Source: CAYSUS01 sp964434165
GTDB lineage: Bacteria > Planctomycetota > Planctomycetia > Pirellulales > Thermoguttaceae
Assembly (NCBI GenBank): GCA_964434165.1
Contig: CAYSUS010000038.1
Span: 1 to 64,000 of the forward strand
Length of the DNA: 64,000 bases
Reading direction: 5' to 3'
Part shown: piece by piece, positions 46,771 through 56,009 of the stretch
Numbering within the stretch: the stretch's first letter is position 1
Layout of the letters: each line of letters opens with the position of its first letter
Made by a program: the position numbers and the translations under genes
The notes under the pieces: generated by a model
The model's input: only the letters and a program-made list of their open reading frames with translations
The model's database searches: none
What the model was told of the DNA's origin: nothing

Positions 46771-49266
46771 TCAGTCGAAGCCGCGGCGTCCGAAACGCGA
46801 GGCCCGCGTACCCCGCAAACGGTCTTCGAGGTACTTCTTCCACTTCGACCGCTCCATCCACTGGGCCCCCACGATCTGGGCCTTGTGCTTGGTGGCCGCG
46901 GCGTTGGGCACGGTCTCGCCTTCGCCCTGGTTGAACTCCAGTAGGAGCTGCGTGCTGCGGTCGAGGGCCAGGTTCTTTGGCGGCGTGAAGGTCGGTTGGG
47001 TGTATCGGGCGACGTTGGAGATCCGCACGGCCTCGATCGCGCCGTCGAAGAAGTACTCCTGGGTCGGCGGCGACGTGGAGGAGCTTTGCGAAGGATCGGC
47101 CCCCACGAGGAACGGGAAGATCGACGGCTTGAACAGCCCCGGCGCGTCGGCCGTTGCCTCCAGGCGTCCGTCCACGTACAGGCTCATCTTGCGCGACGCG
47201 TAAACGCCGGCTACGTGGTATCGCTTTCCGGGCTGCGAGTACTCGGCGTCGCGGGCCGACTGCGGATAGGCGTAGCTGCTGTCCGGCTCCCTGGTGTACA
47301 CGTGGAAGTCGAACCGCTCGTAGTACATGCCGATTCGCAGTCCGCCGCGCTGGGAGCTGCTCGGCGTATCGCGGGTGTAGTTGCTTAGGATCGTGGAGTA
47401 CCCCCGGCAACTGGCGGGAATCACGTGCGCCTCCATGGTGATCGGCACGGTTCCGTCGTAAGCGAAGTTGGGCACGCCGACGAAGCTCCGCTTGCCGTCG
47501 AACACGAGGACCCAGTCGCCCACGGTGGCGCCGGTCTCCTTGACGCGGCCCTCGGCCTTGGCCTTCAAGAGCCCCGTCAGTCGCGGGGCGGCTCGGCGAT
47601 ACCACTCGACCGCTCGGTCTTTGAGGCTCTTCTTCTCGTCCCCCCGGCGATCGCGGGCCTCGGCCAGATCCCACCAGGCGTCGCCGACCGCGGTCTGCGC
47701 CTTCGGATCGTCGGGCTCGGCGTGGTCGAGCTTCGCGGCGTGGGCCAAAGCCTGGTCACTCCCCTTGGCCAGGTAGGCGATCCCCTTGTCCCAGTTCTCC
47801 TTCTGCAAGCAGTAATAGTGGCCCACCGTCAGGTTGGCCTCGGCGTGGTCGGGGTCCTTCTTGAGCAGGGCCAGGGCTTCGGCCACAGAGGCGAAATCGC
47901 CCTTCATCCGGCGGATGTCGTTCCGCTGGTTGGTCAACTCCGTCGTCAACCGCCGATCGCCGGTCCGCCGCGCCGCCGGGATGGCCACGCGATCGATGGC
48001 CGCCAGGGCCACCGTGTAGTTGTCCGCGGCGATCGCCTCGTTGGCCAGGGCGTCGGCCTGCTGAAGGAGGAGCATGTTGGCCGGCTGAGCCTGCGGTCCG
48101 GCGCCGGCCGTCTTGCCCGACTCCTCCAGCGAGTCGAGTTTCAGACGAAGCAACTCGACGTCGTAGATCTCGCCGATGCGGTCCACGTAGTCCGCGGTCT
48201 TCTGAACATGGCCCGCCTGCGCCGCCAGCTCCGCCGCCATGCGCATCAGCACGAACCGCGCGGCCGGATCGTCCCGGGTCTCAACCCCGCTCTGGAAGAG
48301 CTGCCCGGCCATGTCCAGGGCCTTCTGGCCGCGCAAGCCCCGTTCGATCGTGAAGACCTCCTGCACGGCCTCCTCGGCCTTGGCCAGGGCCGCGTCGTCG
48401 GGCACGGGAAGCTTCTTCGGCTTGCTGGAACTGCCGGCATTGGGGGAGGTCTCCTGCTTGGGCTTCGGCGCCGGGCTGGTCTTTGTCTTGGGTTTGGGGT
48501 CCCGATGGGGCTTGGGTTTCGGGTCGCGCTCCGGATCGCTCTGGCGCTTGGAATCCGCACCGGTGTCCGGTCCGGCCCCGTCGCGAGCAGGCGGCTTGGC
48601 GTCCGCATCGTCCTTGCTCTCGAGGTCGTCGGGCTTCGGCTCGGGCTTCCTGCCGTCCTCCTTCTTGGAGGTCTGATCGAAGTCCCCCGGCTTTTCACTG
48701 GGGTCGCCCACGCTCACCACGTCGGGCTGGTCGATGCCGGGAGGAGGGGCGTCCTGTTTGGCGACTTCGTCGTCACCGCCCCTCCAGGCCAGCAGGATCA
48801 CCAGGACGACGATCAAAGCCAGCCCCGTTCCCGCGCCCAGGGCGATGGCCAGCACTTTCCACGGGTTCTCCGCAGCGTCCTCGGCGCGCGGGGTGGGGCT
48901 CGCGGGAGCGGGCTGCGCCGGTTGCGAAGCCGCGGCTCCGGCGGCCGGACGAGGCGGAGGACGCCGCGCCGGCGGTTGCGATTGGCCGACCATCTTCTCC
49001 AGTTGCCTGTCGTAGTCCGCCTTGGTCTCCGGGGTGAGCAGGCAGATGCGGGCCGACGCGATCTCCGTGAGAATCCGCTGCGCGGACTTCCCGTGCGGCC
49101 CATCGATCATCGACTTGATGTGCGCCGAGCGCTGGTCCGCCGCGTGCGCGATCACCTCCGGGTCGGGCTCGAATCGCCCGACACCCAGCAGCCGGTAGAA
49201 ATCGACGGGACGCTCGGAGGGCGGAATGCCCATCCACTTGAAGTAGGGATCGAAGGGCTGATTCAT
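46771..49266 (-). CDS. J-like membrane protein with C-terminal LamG-type domain
   Basis: 831 aa. The first ~95 residues (FDPYFKWMGI...FYRLLGVGRFEPDPEVI....CLLTPETKADYD) match the N-terminus of the 7-9 kb paralogue, again without HPD. A transmembrane helix (VLAIALGAGTGLALIVVLVILLAW) lies near residue 155. A Lys/Pro/Asp-rich linker with PKPKPHRDPKPK follows. The middle is helical; from about 600 a concanavalin-like LamG domain (WVLVFDGKRSFVGVPN, GLRIGMYYERFDFHVYTRE, YHVAGVYASRKMSLYVDGRLEA) faces the periplasm. The start is the ATG before NQPFDPYF. Function unknown; carbohydrate or surface binding is suggested by the LamG domain. Confidence 0.85.
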   Translation of the reverse strand: MNQPFDPYFKWMGIPPSERPVDFYRLLGVGRFEPDPEVIAHAADQRSAHIKSMIDGPHGKSAQRILTEIASARICLLTPETKADYDRQLEKMVGQSQPPARRPPPRPAAGAAASQPAQPAPASPTPRAEDAAENPWKVLAIALGAGTGLALIVVLVILLAWRGGDDEVAKQDAPPPGIDQPDVVSVGDPSEKPGDFDQTSKKEDGRKPEPKPDDLESKDDADAKPPARDGAGPDTGADSKRQSDPERDPKPKPHRDPKPKTKTSPAPKPKQETSPNAGSSSKPKKLPVPDDAALAKAEEAVQEVFTIERGLRGQKALDMAGQLFQSGVETRDDPAARFVLMRMAAELAAQAGHVQKTADYVDRIGEIYDVELLRLKLDSLEESGKTAGAGPQAQPANMLLLQQADALANEAIAADNYTVALAAIDRVAIPAARRTGDRRLTTELTNQRNDIRRMKGDFASVAEALALLKKDPDHAEANLTVGHYYCLQKENWDKGIAYLAKGSDQALAHAAKLDHAEPDDPKAQTAVGDAWWDLAEARDRRGDEKKSLKDRAVEWYRRAAPRLTGLLKAKAEGRVKETGATVGDWVLVFDGKRSFVGVPNFAYDGTVPITMEAHVIPASCRGYSTILSNYTRDTPSSSQRGGLRIGMYYERFDFHVYTREPDSSYAYPQSARDAEYSQPGKRYHVAGVYASRKMSLYVDGRLEATADAPGLFKPSIFPFLVGADPSQSSSTSPPTQEYFFDGAIEAVRISNVARYTQPTFTPPKNLALDRSTQLLLEFNQGEGETVPNAAATKHKAQIVGAQWMERSKWKKYLEDRLRGTRASRFGRRGFD

Positions 49267-49549
49267 CGGGCAATCCTGTGGCGCGACGCTTCTTGGGGCA
49301 CCCCGGGCCATCCCGCCGACCGGGGCTCCGTAACCCGAAACCGTCCCCCTTGGATTCATGGTCGCAGAACCGCCGCGGCGGAACAAGAGGGGCGGGGTGG
49401 CGGCGACTTCACCCAAAGAGGGGTGGCTGGTAAGGCTTCCCTGCTTAGACGCCTCGGGCGGCTTGGCGGTTTCCTTCCCGAGCCGCCCCCGTGCGGAAGC
49501 GACTCCTGGTCAAGCGGGCCGCGCGCCGGCGGGCGAAGGTGTCCGGCGG

Positions 49550-50005
49550 TCAATCGGTCAGCGTGATGGTGAACTCGTTCGGCCCGTCTTCGGTCACCGT
49601 CTCCGTCAGGTCGCTGCTCGAGGTGCGCGTGTATTTCTTCGGGATGAGCGACTTGCCGGCCGGGGCCTCTTGATCGGCCGGCGGCGTGTAGCCCGGACGC
49701 TGGGCGTCGGTGCACGTGACGGCGATCTTGTGCTTCCCCACGATCGCGCCGTCCTGGTCGCCGTAGGTGGAGAGGACGAACTTGCCGTCCTTGATCTGCC
49801 CCTTGGCCGGCGGCCCCTTTTCGGGCTGGAAGATCACGCTGCCGAACTCCAGGGCCTGGCCGTTGTAAGTCACGGTGCCCTGGGCCGGGGCCGTTTCGAG
49901 CCTTTCCGATCCGCCGCAACCCGCGGCGGCCACGGCGACCAGGGCCGCCAGCGCGAGGGCGATGGGGGCCAGGGCTCTGCGAAGATCATTCGGGCAAGGA
50001 CGCAT
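49550..50005 (-). CDS. Small lipoprotein with transthyretin-like fold
   Basis: 151 aa with a lipobox (ALVAVAAAGC, Cys near residue 29). The mature part is one beta domain (APAQGTVTYNGQALEFGSVIFQPEKG, TYGDQDGAIVGKHKIAV) of the carboxypeptidase-regulatory/transthyretin type common in planctomycetes beside DUF1559 genes. It overlaps the upstream DUF1559 gene by 20 bp, so they are translated together. Confidence 0.85.
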   Translation of the reverse strand: MRPCPNDLRRALAPIALALAALVAVAAAGCGGSERLETAPAQGTVTYNGQALEFGSVIFQPEKGPPAKGQIKDGKFVLSTYGDQDGAIVGKHKIAVTCTDAQRPGYTPPADQEAPAGKSLIPKKYTRTSSSDLTETVTEDGPNEFTITLTD

Positions 50006-50879
50006 TCTCTTCTCCGTCAATGGTGCAGAGGCCGCGGTAGACCTCGAATTCGATGTTTTCCGGTACGAAGTGCACGCTGCCGTCGCCGAACAGGAAGTTG
50101 GCCCCGCCCGGGTGATGGCTCCCCATCGGCAAGTGGTTGTAGGGAACGCCCTCGTTGGCCCGGTCCACCGTGGCGTTGATCGGATGCTCGGCGACCTTGA
50201 ACGCGTAACTGCCGCCGCCGCTGCCGTTGTTCGATCGGATCCAACCGCGGACATTGCCGGGCGGGCCGTGGTACGAGCCCGAGCGGTCCTGGTGGACGAA
50301 CTCGCCGATCACGAGGGTCTTGCTCAGACCGTCGAAGAAGTCCTCGGCGCGGCGCTTCTCCATCCAGCCGAACGCGCCGTTGCGGGGCATGTCGCCGAAC
50401 CCGCCCGTGGACTCCACCAGTTCGACGCCCTCCTTGATTGCCCCGCAGACGCCCTGATACGTGGTCAGCGCCCCGTTCATGTAGCTCAGATGGGACGGCA
50501 TGTTGCGGACGACCTGGCTGCCGGGGTAGCTGGGACAGAAGTACTCGGCGATCGGCGTGTACAGCTCCTCGCTGCTGGAGGGGTTGGCGTCCAGGTCGAT
50601 GCGGTCGAAGAGGTTCTGGTACTCCAGGTACGGCAGCAGGAAGGTGAACAACCCGTGCCGTCCCGGTCCGGCGACCCCGATCGGAAATCGCTGCGAGTAC
50701 TCGCCCATGTGGTTGTGGATCGCCAGGCCCATCTGCTTGAGGTGGTTGGTGCACTGGGCGCGGCGCGCGGCCTCGCGCGCGGCCTGCACCGCAGGGAGCA
50801 GCAGCGCGATGAGGATGCCGATGATCGCGATGACCACGAGCAGCTCGACGAGCGTGAAGCCGGGCGAACGTCGCTGCAT
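49986..50879 (-). CDS. DUF1559 prepilin-like protein
   Basis: 297 aa. Type IV prepilin N-terminus GFTLVELLVVIAIIGILIALLLPAVQAAREAARRAQC, cleaved before Phe by a prepilin peptidase. C-terminal H-x9-DG motif in HHPGGANFLFGDGSVHFVP. The start ATG has GAGGAG 8 bp upstream. These proteins are strongly expanded in planctomycetes and form pseudopilus-like structures of unknown function. It forms an operon with the lipoprotein gene and has its own well-formed promoter. Confidence 0.95.
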   Translation of the reverse strand: MQRRSPGFTLVELLVVIAIIGILIALLLPAVQAAREAARRAQCTNHLKQMGLAIHNHMGEYSQRFPIGVAGPGRHGLFTFLLPYLEYQNLFDRIDLDANPSSSEELYTPIAEYFCPSYPGSQVVRNMPSHLSYMNGALTTYQGVCGAIKEGVELVESTGGFGDMPRNGAFGWMEKRRAEDFFDGLSKTLVIGEFVHQDRSGSYHGPPGNVRGWIRSNNGSGGGSYAFKVAEHPINATVDRANEGVPYNHLPMGSHHPGGANFLFGDGSVHFVPENIEFEVYRGLCTIDGEENASLPE

Positions 50880-50929
50880 GGCGGTTCTCCTCATGGGCCG
50901 GAAGAGGGGGCCGAAGGGCATCCGCCGCC

Positions 50930-50958
50930 ATTATAAGTCGTCCCCGTCCGCCTGCCCA
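50930..50958 (-). promoter_or_regulatory. Promoter of the DUF1559 gene
   Basis: On the minus strand TGGGCA and a perfect TATAAT are 17 bp apart; the start codon is about 50 bp downstream. Confidence 0.65.
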
Positions 50959-51119
50959 GAGTCGGGCGGCTCCCCTCGCTGCGGCGACCGTCGGGCCGCG
51001 CTGCGATCGGCGCACGTCCGGGTTGCCTGTCTGCCGGCCGCCGCGGCGCCTATACTTGGGTAGAGCCGCTTCCACAGGCCAGCACCGACCTGCGCCCGCC
51101 ACGTCCGGGCCCCTCGGCG

Positions 51120-52256
51120 ATGATGAGCACGACCCCATCCGCAACTTTCGAGCTGCCGCCCTATAAGTCGCTGGACAACGACGCGCTGACGGCGCGGATC
51201 CAGGCGGTGCGCGCGGAGATGGGCTCCCGGCTGTTGATCCTCGGGCACCACTACCAGCAGGACGAGGTGATCGCGCTTTCGGACCTCCGCGGCGACAGCT
51301 ACCAGCTCAGCAAGCTCGCCGCGGAGAACCGCGACTGCCGGGCGATCGCGTTTTGCGGCGTTCACTTCATGGCCGAGACCGCCGACATCCTGGCCAACCG
51401 GCCCGAGCGGCTCCAGGAGCGCCGCGGCGAGCGCGTGACCGTGGTCCTGCCCGACGTGGCGGCCGGCTGCTCCATGGCCGACATGGCCGAGATCGACCAG
51501 GTCGAGGACTGCTGGGAGCAACTGGGCGAGGTGATCGACACGGGCGACCTGATGCCCGTGACGTACGTCAATTCGGCCGCCAGCCTCAAGGCGTTCTGCG
51601 GCCGGCACGGCGGCATCGTCTGCACCTCGTCCAACGCCCGGGCCGTGCTCCAGTGGGCCTTCGCCCGACGGAGCCGCGTGCTGTTCTTCCCGGATCAGCA
51701 TCTCGGGCGCAACACGGCCCTGCGCATGGGCGTGCCGCTGGAGGCCATGCCCGTCTGGAATCCCCGCGAAGACGAGCTGGGCGGAAACCCCCGGGAGGCC
51801 GTCGAGCGAAGCCGCGTGATCCTGTGGAAGGGGCACTGCAGCGTGCACCAGATGTTCCGGCCCGAGCACGTCGATCAGTTCCGCGCGCAGTATCCGGACA
51901 TCAAGATCCTCGTTCACCCGGAGTGCATGAAGGAGGTGGTTGACAAGGCCGACCTCATCGGCTCGACGGGGACGATCCTCCGCGCCGTGGAGGAGGCCCC
52001 GGCCGGCACGCGCTGGGCGATCGGCACGGAGTTGCACATGGTCAACCGCCTGAAGCACGAGCACCCAGGGCAGGAAATCTACTTCCTTTCGCCGGTCGTT
52101 TGCATGTGCGCGACGATGTACCGCATCGACCTGGCGCACCTCTGCTGGTCGCTGGAGAACCTCGCGGCCGGCACGCCGGTCAACGTGATCCGGGTGGAGG
52201 ACGAGACCGCGGCGCACGCCCTTCAGGCCCTGGGGCGGATGCTGGAGGTTTCTTGA
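51120..52256 (+). CDS. nadA: Quinolinate synthase NadA
   Basis: 378 aa. [4Fe-4S] cysteines at about residues 79 (FCGVHFMAE), 167 (IVCTSSNA) and 327 (VVCMCATMY), plus ILGHHYQQDEV near 40, PDVAAGCSMADM near 118 and HPECMKEVV near 265. It makes quinolinate from iminoaspartate and dihydroxyacetone phosphate in NAD synthesis. nadB and nadC are not adjacent. The 240-bp region towards the divergent DUF1559 gene contains a TATACT at 51051 but no clear -35. Confidence 0.95.
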   Translation: MMSTTPSATFELPPYKSLDNDALTARIQAVRAEMGSRLLILGHHYQQDEVIALSDLRGDSYQLSKLAAENRDCRAIAFCGVHFMAETADILANRPERLQERRGERVTVVLPDVAAGCSMADMAEIDQVEDCWEQLGEVIDTGDLMPVTYVNSAASLKAFCGRHGGIVCTSSNARAVLQWAFARRSRVLFFPDQHLGRNTALRMGVPLEAMPVWNPREDELGGNPREAVERSRVILWKGHCSVHQMFRPEHVDQFRAQYPDIKILVHPECMKEVVDKADLIGSTGTILRAVEEAPAGTRWAIGTELHMVNRLKHEHPGQEIYFLSPVVCMCATMYRIDLAHLCWSLENLAAGTPVNVIRVEDETAAHALQALGRMLEVS

Positions 52257-52283
52257 CTTGGGCCCGTTCCAGGGGAGGCGGGA

Positions 52284-52316
52284 AGACTTCCGAACTCTCG
52301 AAGACTTCGGAGGTCT
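52284..52316. repeat. 33-bp double-palindrome element, copy 5
   Basis: AGACTTCCGAACTCT and AGACTTCGGAGGTCT arms around CGA, lying between the convergent nadA and Coa1-like genes. Identical right arm to copies 1 and 3. Confidence 0.8.
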
Positions 52317-52334
52317 CAACGCGATCAACAGACG

Positions 52335-52814
52335 CTACGGTTTGAACCGCGGGGCTTCGTCGAGCGGGCTGGTCGAGGCGGTGTCGATCGAGATCCGCTC
52401 GCCCGTGGCGTCGATCGTGACCTCCAGCGCGGTCAGGCCCCACTCGCCCTGGAGGCGCCGGGCCTGCGTGCGGACGTGGCCCACGCCCTTGGGGCCGCGG
52501 ATGTCGAAGGTGAAGAAGGCGTCGCCTCCGCCGTTGCGCACGTTGAGCTCGCCGGCCGGCATCCACGAGGCCTCCTCGAGGGGCTCGCCCAGCGCCTCTT
52601 GGACCTGGGGATCCTGGCGGAGCAGCTCCCAGGACATCTGGTAGGGCCTGGTCGATTTGAGCTGGCCCACCGCGTAGTACGCGACGAGCCCGAAGACACC
52701 GGCGCACGCAGCGATCAGGACGAGGAACGTGGAGACGAACAGGCACGCCCAGCGGCGGGCCCGCCGGCCCTGGGGCGGCTTGGACTCGGGGAGTGGCGTG
52801 CTTGTTGCTTCCAT
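52335..52814 (-). CDS. Coa1/Tim21-like membrane protein
   Basis: 159 aa. One transmembrane helix (FVSTFLVLIAACAGVFGLVAYYAV, about 27-50) followed by a small alpha/beta domain (LLRQDPQVQEALGEPLEEASW, GDAFFTFDIRGPKGVGHVRTQAR) with the pattern of cytochrome oxidase assembly protein 1 (PF08695). Bacterial members are of unknown function; a role in respiratory-complex assembly is by analogy only. Confidence 0.7.
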   Translation of the reverse strand: MEATSTPLPESKPPQGRRARRWACLFVSTFLVLIAACAGVFGLVAYYAVGQLKSTRPYQMSWELLRQDPQVQEALGEPLEEASWMPAGELNVRNGGGDAFFTFDIRGPKGVGHVRTQARRLQGEWGLTALEVTIDATGERISIDTASTSPLDEAPRFKP

Positions 52815-52869
52815 GGCAGTCCTCCGTGCGCGGCCCGGCGGCCGCCAACCGTTTTGCCGCTCGGCCGAT

Positions 52870-53370
52870 TCAAGAACCCTCCCGCTTCATGCGCGCGCGT
52901 TCCAGCGCGGAGAGCCTCGCCGGGTCCACCGGCTCGCCCTCGCCATCGGGCTTCCTGGAGGCCGCCCTCTTCGGCCGCGCCGGCGCCGCGTCCTCACGCG
53001 GCGGCTCCTTTTCAACCCCCGGCTTCTTGTCCTGGCGAGCAAGCTCCAGTTGCGAAGGCTTCGGCTCGGACGCGGGCTGCGGCGCCGCGGGCGGCGGAGG
53101 AACCATGCCCGACGCGCCGACGGGTGCGTCCTCCGCCTCGGCGCTTGGGTCGTCCGGGGGGTCGAGCACCTTCAGGTAGTCCAGCTCGATGTCGTACCAG
53201 GCCATGTCGCCGCGCCCGTCGAACTGCACCAGCGCCCGGCCGCTCATGTTGATCGACTTCACCTGGCCGACCAGCCCGCGAAAGCGAAGCAGCTCGGGCC
53301 GGTCGCCATCGACGACCACCTTCTGATCGGTGTATTCGTGCTTGAGCTTCTCGACCTGGCGGAAGTCCAT
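52870..53370 (-). CDS. Conserved small protein with disordered tail
   Basis: 166 aa. The N-terminal ~75 residues (FRQVEKLKHEYTDQKVVVDGDRPELLRFRGLVGQVKSINMSGRALVQFDG) form a small beta barrel-like module resembling planctomycete hypothetical proteins that handle ribosome or mRNA-associated tasks. The rest is Pro/Ala/Lys-rich and disordered. It starts 3 bp after the prfB stop, so it is co-transcribed with prfB. Confidence 0.6.
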   Translation of the reverse strand: MDFRQVEKLKHEYTDQKVVVDGDRPELLRFRGLVGQVKSINMSGRALVQFDGRGDMAWYDIELDYLKVLDPPDDPSAEAEDAPVGASGMVPPPPAAPQPASEPKPSQLELARQDKKPGVEKEPPREDAAPARPKRAASRKPDGEGEPVDPARLSALERARMKREGS

Positions 53371-53373
53371 GCG

Positions 53374-54475
53374 TCAGTTCTGCCCTGCGCGCCAACGAAG
53401 GTAGGCGTCGAGAAACCCCTGGATGTTCCCGTCCAGCACGCTGTGGAAACTGCCCACCAGGTGGCCGGTGCGGGCGTCCTTGACGCGCTGGTCCGGGTGG
53501 AGGAAGTAGTTGCGGATCTGCGAGCCGAACCCGGTCTTCGCCATCTGTGTGTACTTGGCGGCCTGCTCGGCCTCGCGTTTCTCCTCCTCGATCCGCGCCA
53601 GCCGGGCGAGGAGCATCTTGCGGGCCGCCGCGCGGTTCTTGTGCTGGCTCCGCTCGTTCTGGCACTGCACGACGATGCCCGTGGGCTCGTGCGTCAGGCG
53701 GATCGCGCTGGAGGTCTTGTTCACGTGCTGGCCGCCCGCCCCGCTGGCCCGGAACGTGTCCTCGCGCACGTCGCCCTCCCAGTCGACCTCGATGTTCAGC
53801 GAGTCGCTGATCTCGGGCGAGACGTCCACGGCGGCGAAGCTGGTCTGGCGCTTGCCCTCGGCGTTGAACGGGCTGATCCGCACCAGTCGGTGCATCCCCT
53901 GCTCGCCCTTGAGGTAGCCGTAGGCCATCGGGCCGCGCACGGCGATCACCGCGCTGTTGATGCCCGCCTCCTCGTTCTCCTGGCGGTCGAGCAGGGCCAC
54001 CTCGTACTCGTTCTTCTGGGCCCAGTTGATGTACATCCGCAGCAGCATCTCGGCCCAGTCGTTCGCGTCCGTGCCGCCGTCGCGGGCGTTGATGCTGAGG
54101 ATCGCTCCGTTGCCGTCCAGGGCCCCGCTCAAGAGGGCCTTGGTCTCGAGCTCCTCGAGCTCCTCTTCCAGGGCGGCGATTTCGTCGGGCACCTCGGCCG
54201 CGAACGATGCGTCCTCCTCGGCCATCTCGATCATCGTCATCAGGTCGTCCACGCGGCGCCCGACCGCCTCCAGCGGCTTGAGCAGGGTCTTCAGGGATTT
54301 CAGCTCCGCGACGACCGTCTGCGCGGCTTCCTGGTCGTTCCAGAAGTCGGGGGCCGCCATCCGCTTCTCGATCTCGGCGGCCTTGGCGCATCTGCCCTGG
54401 TAGTCAAAGAGAGTCTCGTAGCTGGATCACGCGCTGCTGAATGGCTTCCGCCCGATCGACAAGCTCCTTGTCCAT
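53374..54475 (-). CDS. prfB: Peptide chain release factor 2 with programmed +1 frameshift
   Basis: The gene starts at the ATG of MDKELVDRAEAIQQRVIQL, reads to CTT-TGA (the in-frame stop is complementary to 54404-54406) and must shift +1 to continue as LDYQGRCAKAAEIEKRM. CTTTGAC is the canonical RF2 autoregulatory slip site; the Shine-Dalgarno-like helper upstream is weak. The downstream part has SPFNAEGKRQTS (stop-codon recognition, near residue 205) and GAGGQHVNKTSSAIRL (GGQ, near 245). It releases peptides at UGA and UAA. The product is about 366 aa, as in the family. The frameshift lets RF2 levels control RF2 synthesis. Confidence 0.95.
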
Positions 54476-54647
54476 TACGCATCTCCCGAAGGCAGGGGGA
54501 AGGGCGCGGCAGTGCTCTCTGTTCCACGCGCCGCTCGCCTGGAAGCGACGGCGCAACGGAAGTCCTCGCCCTTGATGACAATCACAAATCATGAATTATA
54601 CTCGTCGCGGCACGGACCGGTAGCCGCCGTGGCTGCCAGCCCGTCTT

Positions 54648-55964
54648 TCATGCCGCCGACCGCCCCCGCCCCGCGCGGTCGGCCCTCTTGACCCAGGGGG
54701 CGAGCAGGTCGAACGTCCGCTGGGTGGCCCCGAGCTGCCCGGCCACCAGGGCCCTGGCCCGCGTCCCCAGGGCGGCGGCCGATGCGGGCCGCTCCAGGCA
54801 ATCCCGCACGAACGCGGCCAGCTCGTCGGCGTCGTGGACCACGACGGCCGCCCGGCGCGCGAGCATCAGGGCCACGATGTCGCGGAAGTTCCGCGTGTTG
54901 GGTCCGAAGCATACCGCCGCGCCGTACGCGGCCGGTTCAATCATGTTCTGACCGCCGCGGCGCCCCAGGCTCCCGCCCACGAAGGCGATCCGCGCCGTGC
55001 CCCACCAGGCCCCCAGCTCGCCGACCGTGTCCACCAGGAGGATATGGGCCCGCGGCGGGGCCTGGCGCTCCCCGTCCAGACGGCTTCGCCGCTGCCAGGC
55101 CATGCCCGAGCGGTCCAGCAGCCGGGCCACGGCCTCGAACCGCTCGGGGTGCCGGGGCACAAGCACCAGGCGCAGGCCGGGCCACTCGCCGGACAGCCGC
55201 CGGAATGCCTCCAGGGCCGCGGCCTCTTCCGGCTCTTGCGTACTGCCGGCGAGGAACACCACGTCGTCGCGCGCGAAACCGGCCAGCCTGGCAAGGCGCC
55301 GCGTGGCCGGGTTGTCGCGGTCGGTCCGGGCCCCGTCGAACTTCATCGACCCGGTGACGACGACCGTCTCGGGCCGCGCGCCCAGCGCGCGGAACCGCTC
55401 CGCGTAGGTCTCCTCCTGCGCGGCCACCAGGTCGATCTGCCGCAGCAGGGAGCCGACCAGCCGTCCGATCCGGCGGTAGCCTCGATAGCTCCGCTCGCTG
55501 AGCCGGCCGTTGATCACCGCCACCCGCGCGCCGTGCTCCCGCGCCGCGCGAATGAGATTCGGCCACAGCTCGAGCTCCGCCAGCACGAGCAGGCTAGGGC
55601 GAATACGCTTCATCGCGCTTCGTACCGCCCAACTGAAGTCGAGGGGGCAGTAGAAGACCGTCGCATCGGGATACCGGGTTCGGGCGGCCGCCAGGCCCGT
55701 GGCGGTGGTGGTCGAGACCACGCACTGCCACTCGGGGCGCTCGGCCGCGATCTTTGCCAGCAGCGGGGCCAGCAGGTGGACCTCGCCCACGCTCACGGCG
55801 TGCAGCCAGAGGCACGGCCGCCGCGAGGCGCGCTCGGGCACGCGCCCCAGCAGCTTGGCGGCGTACCCCGCGCGGTACTTGCCCTTGCGAACCGCCTGCC
55901 ACGCCAGCCAGGGCGAGGCGGCCAGGAGCAGGAGGAGATAGACCAGGTTCAGCAGGTACGGCAC
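54648..55964 (-). CDS. waaA: 3-deoxy-D-manno-octulosonic acid transferase
   Basis: 438 aa, GT30 family. N-terminal membrane anchor (LLNLVYLLLLLAASPWLAW), then LWLHAVSVGEV near 53, CPLDFSWAVRSAMKRIRPSLLVLAELELWPNLI near 105-135, and VVTGSMKFDG near 198. The C-terminal half has AGSTQEPEEAA near 240, LVPRHPERFE near 270 and GGQNMIEPAAYGAAV near 340. It adds Kdo to lipid A, so the cell makes LPS or a Kdo-containing lipid. The gene is also called kdtA. Confidence 0.95.
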   Translation of the reverse strand: MPYLLNLVYLLLLLAASPWLAWQAVRKGKYRAGYAAKLLGRVPERASRRPCLWLHAVSVGEVHLLAPLLAKIAAERPEWQCVVSTTTATGLAAARTRYPDATVFYCPLDFSWAVRSAMKRIRPSLLVLAELELWPNLIRAAREHGARVAVINGRLSERSYRGYRRIGRLVGSLLRQIDLVAAQEETYAERFRALGARPETVVVTGSMKFDGARTDRDNPATRRLARLAGFARDDVVFLAGSTQEPEEAAALEAFRRLSGEWPGLRLVLVPRHPERFEAVARLLDRSGMAWQRRSRLDGERQAPPRAHILLVDTVGELGAWWGTARIAFVGGSLGRRGGQNMIEPAAYGAAVCFGPNTRNFRDIVALMLARRAAVVVHDADELAAFVRDCLERPASAAALGTRARALVAGQLGATQRTFDLLAPWVKRADRAGRGRSAA

Positions 55965-56009
55965 GGAGGGGATTCCTTTCCCTTCACGTCAGAATCCGCA
56001 AAAACGGCA

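Noticed and set aside
45078..46934. Plus-strand 618-codon frame
   Set aside because: Antisense of the HhH/HTH gene followed by non-coding DNA; no recognisable protein pattern and no ribosome site.
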